From NCBI GenBank assembly GCA_015711695.1, contig JACVIW010000016.1:1-16602 (forward strand): 16,602 nucleotides of DNA, given 5' to 3'. The stretch comes from Candidatus Geohydrothermomicrobium daggyaiense (lineage in GTDB: Bacteria > Actinomycetota > Geothermincolia > Fen-727 > JACVIW01). Shown one piece after another: positions 8,025 through 12,880 of the stretch (the stretch's first letter is position 1; each line of letters begins with the position of its first letter). Made by a program: the position numbers and the translations under genes. The notes below the pieces were generated by a model. That model did not search any database. It was not told the DNA's origin and saw nothing but the letters and a program-made list of their open reading frames with translations.

Positions 8025-8344
8025 TGATTCACCTCTGCGGTTTTATTCGCGGTTTTAAAGAGTGAATTTCGAACCGACATAGATTCTAACATTTTCAGTG
8101 AAAAACAAACGACTCTTACTCGGGCGTTTTTCCTGCTGTTTTATTATAAAACGTTGGGTGATGTTTAAAGGGCTAAAGCGAAGTCAGTCTGTTGAATTGA
8201 TGCATGCCTGATACGACGAATGGAATGACGCTTCCTCCTTCGTTGTGATTAATACCTCACATAGTCTTTGTTTGGATTGCTCAAGTCGTTTTTGATTATC
8301 ACCGATACACATACCGAAAAAGCGAATCCTAGGGGCGAGGCGAA
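8025..8344. other. Divergent intergenic region between ABC ATPase and histidine kinase
   Basis: About 320 bases that must hold the promoters of the two diverging genes. I find no convincing -35/-10 pair on either strand; the best minus-strand -10-like box is TAGAAT, about 60 bases before the ABC start, without a good -35. No ORF or RNA gene is supported. Confidence 0.4.
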
Positions 8345-9523
8345 TTGGAAAACAGTGCAAGAATCCTTCTGATAGGCGGATCGAAAAGCATTACGAAAAA
8401 TGTCTCGGACGTTCTATCTGGTATTTCGGAGAAAAAGCTTACTTTTGAATACAGAAAAAATCTATCTCAGGCGAGGGGAAGCCTGAAATCTGAAACCGTT
8501 CACGCTGCCATTCTTGACTCTTCGAATAATGAATCATCTTTAATTGAGACGGTTGCGCAGATACGCAGGATGTCTGAGATTCCGCTGATAGTGGTTGGAC
8601 CTGACGACAAAGAAGTTGCCCTTAACTGTTTAGAAGCGGGGGCTGACGATTACATTCCTCTATCTGAATTATCCCCTTCTCTGTTGATGCGTTCCGTCGA
8701 GTTCGCTCTCGCGCGCTCCAGGCGAGCTCAAACGGATCATGCAGGCAGAGATGAAGTTTCAGATTCCGGGAGTTCTTTAGAGGTTCGTGAACTTATGGAT
8801 ATGATTGAAATGGCTGCACATCAATTAAGACATCCTGCTACGGTCATAAAGGGTTATCTCACTCTTTTAAGGGAATACGGGGACTCAATCGACGAGGAAA
8901 CAAGAAATGAAGCAGTTTCAGGTATCGAGGAAGCATCTATTCGCCTCACGAGCCTTATCAACACCCTTCTTGACACGAGCAGGATAGACAGGAAGCAGAT
9001 GCGCATTTCCAAAAAACCCACAATGCCCAAATCGCTTGTCTTAAGGGTTGTGTCTGAAATGCGCGCCCGTGGCGTGGAGGTCCCCATTAACATGCTTTAT
9101 GCCGGTGAGACCGATTCAATAGATCTAGATCCCGAAAGAATAAAAGACGTCCTCTCAATTCTTGTGGATAACGCCGTCAAGTTCACTCCTCCCGGTGAGG
9201 AGGTTGACATATGGGTGGAAGACGGGCCCTCAGAAGTTGTATTCAATGTCGCCGACAGAGGACCGGGTGTGCCCGAGAAGGACAGGGAAAAAGTTTTCGA
9301 AAGGTTTTATCGAGTGGAAGGAAAACCTTATGATTCGAAGCCCGGAATAGGGCTCGGGCTTTTCATCGCGAAGAACTACGTCGAGGCTCACGGTGGGTGG
9401 ATGAAAGTGGAACCCAGGGAGGGCGGGGGCGCGATATTTTCTTTCGGTATTCCGACCGTAACCGCAGAATCTAGCGAGTGTGTAGAACCGCTTGAGAAAC
9501 TTCTTCGGAGGTTTGAGTCTTAA
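8345..9523 (+). CDS. Soluble sensor histidine kinase with degenerate N-terminal receiver
   Basis: A two-component kinase without membrane segments. Residues 1-125 resemble a CheY-like receiver: RILLIGG start, AAILDSS with Asp58 at the phospho-acceptor position, ALNCLEAGADDYIPLSE. The acidic pair after strand 1 is replaced by Gly11-Gly12 and the conserved Lys is missing, so it is probably a non-phosphorylated pseudo-receiver. The HisKA domain (about 145-215) has the phospho-accepting His159 in AAHQLRHPATVIKGY. HATPase_c (about 260-375) has the N box with Asn276 (LVDNAVKFTPP), G1 (ADRGPGVP), F box (FERFYRV) and G2 (GIGLGLFIAKNYVEAHGG). The start is TTG at 8345, with GGCGAGG four bases upstream. 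Its TAA overlaps the ATG of the response regulator, which is its likely cognate partner. The signal sensed is unknown. Confidence 0.92.
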   Translation: MENSARILLIGGSKSITKNVSDVLSGISEKKLTFEYRKNLSQARGSLKSETVHAAILDSSNNESSLIETVAQIRRMSEIPLIVVGPDDKEVALNCLEAGADDYIPLSELSPSLLMRSVEFALARSRRAQTDHAGRDEVSDSGSSLEVRELMDMIEMAAHQLRHPATVIKGYLTLLREYGDSIDEETRNEAVSGIEEASIRLTSLINTLLDTSRIDRKQMRISKKPTMPKSLVLRVVSEMRARGVEVPINMLYAGETDSIDLDPERIKDVLSILVDNAVKFTPPGEEVDIWVEDGPSEVVFNVADRGPGVPEKDREKVFERFYRVEGKPYDSKPGIGLGLFIAKNYVEAHGGWMKVEPREGGGAIFSFGIPTVTAESSECVEPLEKLLRRFES

Positions 9524-9930
9524 TGGGAGAAAACTCTAAACCCGGAACGGATAAGAAGACCACAATTGCCATTATTGATGATGATCCTACAATCGTGAAA
9601 GTTGTAAGGATTATCCTCCAGACTAACGGCTTTGAAGTCCTGGAAGCATTTAACGGTACTGAAGGGCTCGAACTTGTCAAAAGGGAACTCCCTGATATGG
9701 TTCTTCTCGATATCATGATGCCTGACTTGAATGGTTTCGAAGTGCTTCGTCTGCTCAAAGAAGATGAAAAAACTAAAGAAATTCCGGTTGTTTTTCTCAC
9801 CGCGAAAACTGGTGCTGATTACGTAAGCAAAGGGCTCGACCTTGGAGCGTCTGACTATATAATCAAGCCTTTTTCACCCGCTTCTCTCATAGCGAAGATA
9901 AATGAGCTCACTAACTCAAGCGGCGTCTAA
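9523..9930 (+). CDS. Single-domain response regulator (CheY-like receiver)
   Basis: A stand-alone receiver domain of 135 residues with no output domain. The acidic pair is D19-D20 (AIIDDDP), the phospho-acceptor is D63 (VLLDIMMP), the switch threonine is T93 (FLTAK) and the lysine is K115 (IIKPF), so it should be fully phosphorylatable. The start ATG overlaps the kinase stop (TAATG), showing translational coupling and implying phosphotransfer from that kinase. Without an effector domain it must act by protein-protein contact, for example in a phosphorelay or on a motility or metabolic target. No such target is encoded nearby. Confidence 0.93.
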   Translation: MGENSKPGTDKKTTIAIIDDDPTIVKVVRIILQTNGFEVLEAFNGTEGLELVKRELPDMVLLDIMMPDLNGFEVLRLLKEDEKTKEIPVVFLTAKTGADYVSKGLDLGASDYIIKPFSPASLIAKINELTNSSGV

Positions 9931-9968
9931 ATCCTCAATGCGCGAAGTTCGATAATTTCCATCAAAAA

Positions 9969-9986
9969 TATTACTGTTTATTACTG
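9969..9986. repeat. Two direct 8-base repeats one helical turn apart
   Basis: TATTACTG occurs at 9969-9976 and again at 9979-9986, a 10-base period. It lies between the response regulator and fdhD, about 145 bases before fdhD. Tandem sites on one face of the helix are typical of some regulator binding sites, but a chance origin in AT-rich DNA cannot be excluded. Confidence 0.25.
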
Positions 9987-10130
9987 CTTTGGTGTTTCTT
10001 TAGTTTGATCTCACTCAAAACGAAGCGCTTTCCTTTCTTTCAAGCTGCTAAAATGGATTGGTGAGACGCTCAATTTCCCGCTTAATTGAACGCGCTTCAA
10101 GAATTTTCTCGTGCTTAAAGGAGATGGAGA

Positions 10131-10985
10131 TTGTCAGAGGAGTATAGCAAGTTCAACGTGATAAAGCGAGATCGGAATCGGTCCGAGGTGGTTATGGACT
10201 CCGTTGCGCAAGAATGCCCTCTCGAAATAGCTGTAAACGGGGAACATCTCGTCACGCTTATGAGGACTCCAGGCGATGATTTAAATCTTGTGGCGGGCTT
10301 TTTGTATTCCAGCGGTATCATAGAAAGCGCGGAGGATATCGAAAATTTGCGCTGTTTTCCAGGCGAAGAAAGCCGAAACGCTTTTCCATGGGACTTTAAA
10401 GATGAAAGTTCCAAGGCATACTCCTTCCCGTTTGATGTGACGAAAATCGAGGTGTCCTTGCAGAAAATTCAAAACGGATCATTCTTGAGAAAACCGGAAT
10501 TTTCGTTTAATGAGGAGTTCGTATCCAGGGTGAAAAAGCTTATCGGCTTGAGAAGAAAGGAAGGGATAGAAAAGCCTGCGGGGGTTTTTGACTCATCTAT
10601 GATTTTTGAGCTCGGCGAGGTTTTAACTCGAAAGCAGTCGATTTTCTGCCTCACCGGGGGGACTCATGCAGCTGGAGTATTTGATACAGCTGGAAGGGTA
10701 ATCAAAGTTTGCGAGGATGTCGGAAGGCACAATGCGGTTGATAAAGCTCTGGGAAGTTGTCTGCGTTCGGGTATTGACCTGTCCGGTAAGGGTTTGATTC
10801 TCTCGGGAAGAGCAAGTTTTGAGATGGTTCTTAAAAGCGCCGTTTCGGGGCTTTCTATACTGTGTTCCGTTTCCGCGCCAACGAGTCTTGGGGTTCGGCT
10901 CGCGCGAGAACTCGGGCTTACCTTGGTGGGTTTTTTGAGGGTTGGCAGGTTTAATATTTACGCACATGAGTGGAGGATTTGCTGA
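10131..10985 (+). CDS. fdhD: FdhD-family molybdenum cofactor sulfurtransferase-like protein, no canonical CxxC
   Basis: FdhD is required for active formate dehydrogenases; in E. coli it transfers sulfur from IscS to the bis-MGD cofactor. Family segments are clear: ECPLEIAVNG near the start, TPGDDLNLVAGFLYSSGII, TGGTHAAGVF (175-184), CEDVGRHNAVDKALG (194-208), SGRASFEMVLKSA, SAPTSLGVRLA and LTLVGFLR. Length 284 is normal. The loop that should hold CGxCG or GCGxG (E. coli C121/C124, roughly residues 115-135 here) has no cysteine at all. Other cysteines are C29, C75, C173 (just before TGGTHAAG), C194, C210, C245 and the final residue C284. Start is TTG at 10131 with AAAGGAG seven bases upstream. 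mobA follows after 3 bases, so both belong to one molybdenum-cofactor operon. Confidence 0.9.
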   Translation: MSEEYSKFNVIKRDRNRSEVVMDSVAQECPLEIAVNGEHLVTLMRTPGDDLNLVAGFLYSSGIIESAEDIENLRCFPGEESRNAFPWDFKDESSKAYSFPFDVTKIEVSLQKIQNGSFLRKPEFSFNEEFVSRVKKLIGLRRKEGIEKPAGVFDSSMIFELGEVLTRKQSIFCLTGGTHAAGVFDTAGRVIKVCEDVGRHNAVDKALGSCLRSGIDLSGKGLILSGRASFEMVLKSAVSGLSILCSVSAPTSLGVRLARELGLTLVGFLRVGRFNIYAHEWRIC

Positions 10986-10988
10986 TAA

Positions 10989-11609
10989 GTGATGCGCTGC
11001 TGCTTGATCCTGGCAGGGGGATCGGGAAAAAGGCTTGGCAGAAACAAAGCGCTTCTTGAGATAGGCGGAAGAAAAATAATCGATATCCAGATTGATAAAC
11101 TAAGCGCGGTTTTTGACGAGTTCCTCATTGTAACCAGTTCCGAGAACCATGCCCTCGTCAAACACTTCGAACGGGATGGTGTTCGAGTTATCTCTGAAAA
11201 CGAAAAGGGTAAGGGTCCACTCGGGGGTATTTTGAGTGGTCTTGAAGCCTCGCGTTTCGATAAGAACTTTGTTCTTGCGTGCGACATGCCTTTTATCAAT
11301 AAGGATGCGGTCCTGTATGTATTGAGCAAGCTTGATAAGGGAAATTGTGCTGTTGCTTTGCCTGTAACTCCAAAGGGCCCCGAGCCGCTGTTCGCTGCTT
11401 ACCGGAAGACATGTATTCCAGCCATAAAAGATGAAATACTTTCAGGTAGCCTCAAGGTGACCGGGTTTATAGCGCGCGTGTCAGTTTGTCAGATAGCCTC
11501 CGAGGAAATAGCTGCGTTTGACCCACGGGGTCTTATTTTCATGAACATAAACACTGAAAAAGAACTTTTCGAAGCCGAAAATATCATGGGTAAGCATGAA
11601 AACTCTTGA
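10989..11609 (+). CDS. mobA: Molybdenum cofactor guanylyltransferase MobA
   Basis: Attaches GMP to molybdopterin to give the guanine dinucleotide form used by formate dehydrogenase-type enzymes. The nucleotidyltransferase signature LAGGSGKRLGRNK covers residues 8-20. The metal-binding aspartate is in ACDMPF (about D99), PLFAAYRK lies in the expected place, and MNINTEKE near the C-terminus matches the family ending. GPLGGILSGLEA is also typical. Length 206 is standard. The start is GTG at 10989 or the next codon ATG at 10992; GGAGG (10972-10976) is rather far upstream, and coupling to the fdhD stop 3 bases before may assist initiation. The 3' end overlaps the next gene by 14 bases, supporting a polycistronic unit. 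Confidence 0.92.
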   Translation: MMRCCLILAGGSGKRLGRNKALLEIGGRKIIDIQIDKLSAVFDEFLIVTSSENHALVKHFERDGVRVISENEKGKGPLGGILSGLEASRFDKNFVLACDMPFINKDAVLYVLSKLDKGNCAVALPVTPKGPEPLFAAYRKTCIPAIKDEILSGSLKVTGFIARVSVCQIASEEIAAFDPRGLIFMNINTEKELFEAENIMGKHENS

Positions 11610-12279
11610 AGTCGTCATAACCGGAAGCGGTCTTGCGGAAGATCTTGCTGAATATATTTACGCGTGCGCTGAATCTGTCGGCGTTTTCTGTGGCATAAGG
11701 AGCAGGGAGTTTCAGGAGCATCGCAGAATTGAGCTTACAATTCAATCCAAATTCGAATCAGGCGTAAAGGGCAGCGGTGAAAAAGCAGGACAGGCAAGAG
11801 TATCCTCGGAAACAGGTATTTCCGATACTTTCGAGCTATACGTACACTGCGCATCCCCCGGGGCTATGGACCTCCAGCGGCAGGGTTCTCGCTTCGGTAA
11901 ATGTTTTGACTATTTGTTGGTCGAGTTTCCAGAACCTGCGGCTGGTAGTTTCGAACTGGGGTTGGAAAGATTTATAAAAGGGGCTGGGGCGAGGAAGGTT
12001 CTTTTCTGTTCGAGCGAGGAAGATAAGGTTCGGGCATTCAGGAAAGTTTTTGACAGGGTTTTACGCGAGTTAGTGAACTGGAAGGAGGTGCGGATAATGC
12101 ACGAGGAAATACCCGATGAATTGGTCGAAAGGATCAAAGAAGAGGCAGTGGAGGGCAAGTTGACCTGCACGAGGGCGCACGAATTGGCACAAGAACTGGG
12201 TTTGCCCCTGAGGGTTGTCGGGCGTGCATGTGACATTTACGGCATCAAGATAATCGAGTGCGAACTCGGCTGTTTTTAA
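11596..12279 (+). CDS. Unknown protein of the fdhD-mobA operon with C-terminal CxLGCF tail
   Basis: The frame gives 227 residues starting at the ATG that overlaps the end of mobA by 14 bases. I do not recognise the first 167 residues; they have cysteines at several places (YACAESVGVFC, VHCASPG, GKCFDYLL, VLFCSS) and read like an alpha/beta domain with no P-loop. The last 60 residues are a distinct helical domain (ARAHELAQELG-like helix, then VVGRACDIYGIKI) ending in CELGCF. Short proteins ending in a similar CQLGCF tail are known to me as stand-alone hypothetical proteins near molybdenum genes, from memory only. A perfect ribosome binding site lies inside the gene before codon 168. It may thus be one fusion, or two products made from one frame. 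Function unknown; context says molybdenum cofactor maturation or regulation. Confidence 0.7.
   Translation: MKTLEVVITGSGLAEDLAEYIYACAESVGVFCGIRSREFQEHRRIELTIQSKFESGVKGSGEKAGQARVSSETGISDTFELYVHCASPGAMDLQRQGSRFGKCFDYLLVEFPEPAAGSFELGLERFIKGAGARKVLFCSSEEDKVRAFRKVFDRVLRELVNWKEVRIMHEEIPDELVERIKEEAVEGKLTCTRAHELAQELGLPLRVVGRACDIYGIKIIECELGCF
12082..12090 (+). promoter_or_regulatory. Internal consensus ribosome binding site
   Basis: AAGGAGGTG is complementary over its whole length to the 16S rRNA 3' end and lies six bases before the in-frame ATG at 12097. It is the strongest Shine-Dalgarno sequence in the window, yet it lies inside a coding frame (as KEV codons). It decides for a second start within the gene at 11596-12279. 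Confidence 0.65.
12097..12279 (+). CDS. Probable nested 60-aa protein with CxLGCF tail
   Basis: In the same frame and with the same stop as the 227-codon ORF, but starting at the ATG behind AAGGAGGTG. The product is MHEEIPDELVERIKEEAVEG followed by a helix-turn-helix-like pair of helices and the tail ECELGCF; it contains four cysteines (TCTRAH, RACDI, ECELGC). The initiator falls exactly at the domain boundary, which supports a separate gene. Two readings are possible: a free small protein made besides the long form, or a formerly separate gene that became fused upstream. Function unknown; the two tail cysteines could bind metal or carry sulfur, which is inference. Confidence 0.5.
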   Translation: MHEEIPDELVERIKEEAVEGKLTCTRAHELAQELGLPLRVVGRACDIYGIKIIECELGCF

Positions 12280-12331
12280 ATTCCTGCAAAAGTTATGTTT
12301 CACTTTGCGCAACGAAATCAAATTCGTCTGC

Positions 12332-12340
12332 TGATATAAT
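12332..12340 (+). promoter_or_regulatory. Candidate extended -10 promoter for moaD-like gene and purL
   Basis: TGATATAAT gives the extended -10 form (TG at 12332-12333, one base, then the consensus TATAAT at 12335-12340), about 74 bases before the moaD-like start. No -35 hexamer resembling TTGACA is found 16-18 bases upstream, which is tolerable for extended -10 promoters. It would start a transcript covering the moaD-like gene, the small ORF and purL. Confidence 0.4.
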
Positions 12341-12413
12341 CATTAATCACTGGATGAGAAAATAAACGTATTGCATTGGTGTAATTCCGACGAAAAGCCA
12401 GGGGTGGTATCAG

Positions 12414-12662
12414 ATGCCTGTTGTGCGGCTTAAAGCGACGCTTGCGAAAGCAGCGGGCGAAAAGGAGTTTGAAGTCCAGGCAAAGAAAGTAGCGGAAATT
12501 CTCGAAATGGTATCCCGCCGGTACGGGGAGAAAGTCGATAAGTATCTGAAAAACGCCATCGTCCTGGTTAACGGGAAGAACGTGAATTTCATTGACGGTA
12601 AAGAAACTAAACTGAAAAAAGGCGATGTGGTCTCCATCTATCCTCCTATAGGGGGAGGTTGA
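12414..12662 (+). CDS. MoaD/ThiS-family ubiquitin-like sulfur carrier protein
   Basis: A small beta-grasp sulfur carrier of 82 residues ending in PPIGGG. The terminal Gly-Gly is what is adenylated by MoeB/ThiF-type enzymes and then thiocarboxylated. The body fits MoaD: an AEILEMVSRRYGEKVDKYL helix, a VLVNGKNVNF strand and LKKGDVVSIYPP before the tail. With mobA and fdhD just upstream, a molybdopterin role (MoaD) is likeliest, but carriers for other pathways look alike and no MoaE or MoeB gene is in the window. The start is ATG at 12414, with AGGGGTGGT (12400-12408) well placed. It is separated from the molybdenum operon by 134 bases holding a candidate promoter. Confidence 0.85.
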   Translation: MPVVRLKATLAKAAGEKEFEVQAKKVAEILEMVSRRYGEKVDKYLKNAIVLVNGKNVNFIDGKETKLKKGDVVSIYPPIGGG

Positions 12663-12874
12663 GCCTGGAAAGATCAGGGTGGAGACTTAAAGGAACGTTA
12701 TTGTTAGCCGCAGTACTCGATGCTTCAAGCGGTATGAAAGGCGGGGTTGTAGGCCGGCGTGTACGTGCAGGCGATTTGCCAGAAGCTTTCGGCTTTACGT
12801 TTGTTCACCTAAAAAGTGCTTTAAAGAGCATTGAAGGTTTTAAAAATTGTTGTCTTGAGATTCCCATGGGGTGA
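12659..12874 (+). CDS. Doubtful 71-aa hypothetical protein
   Basis: An open frame of 71 codons filling the gap between the moaD-like gene and purL. Its TTG start overlaps the stop of the former and its TGA lies in the ribosome binding site of purL. The A/G-rich stretch before the TTG (AGGGGGAGG) is directly adjacent, hence too close for a good site. The product has a mixed composition (TLLLAAVLDASSGMKGGVVG, then AFGFTFVHLKSALKS) and no family I recognise. The place next to purL is where purS is often found, but the sequence is not PurS-like. It may be a real small protein or simply a chance open frame. Confidence 0.3.
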   Translation: MSLERSGWRLKGTLLLAAVLDASSGMKGGVVGRRVRAGDLPEAFGFTFVHLKSALKSIEGFKNCCLEIPMG

Positions 12875-12880
12875 TTTGCT

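Noticed and set aside
12414..12662. ThiS rather than MoaD
   Set aside because: ThiS is usually shorter (about 65 residues) and no thiamine genes are nearby; the length, PPIGGG tail and molybdenum neighbours favour MoaD, though the pathway is not proven.
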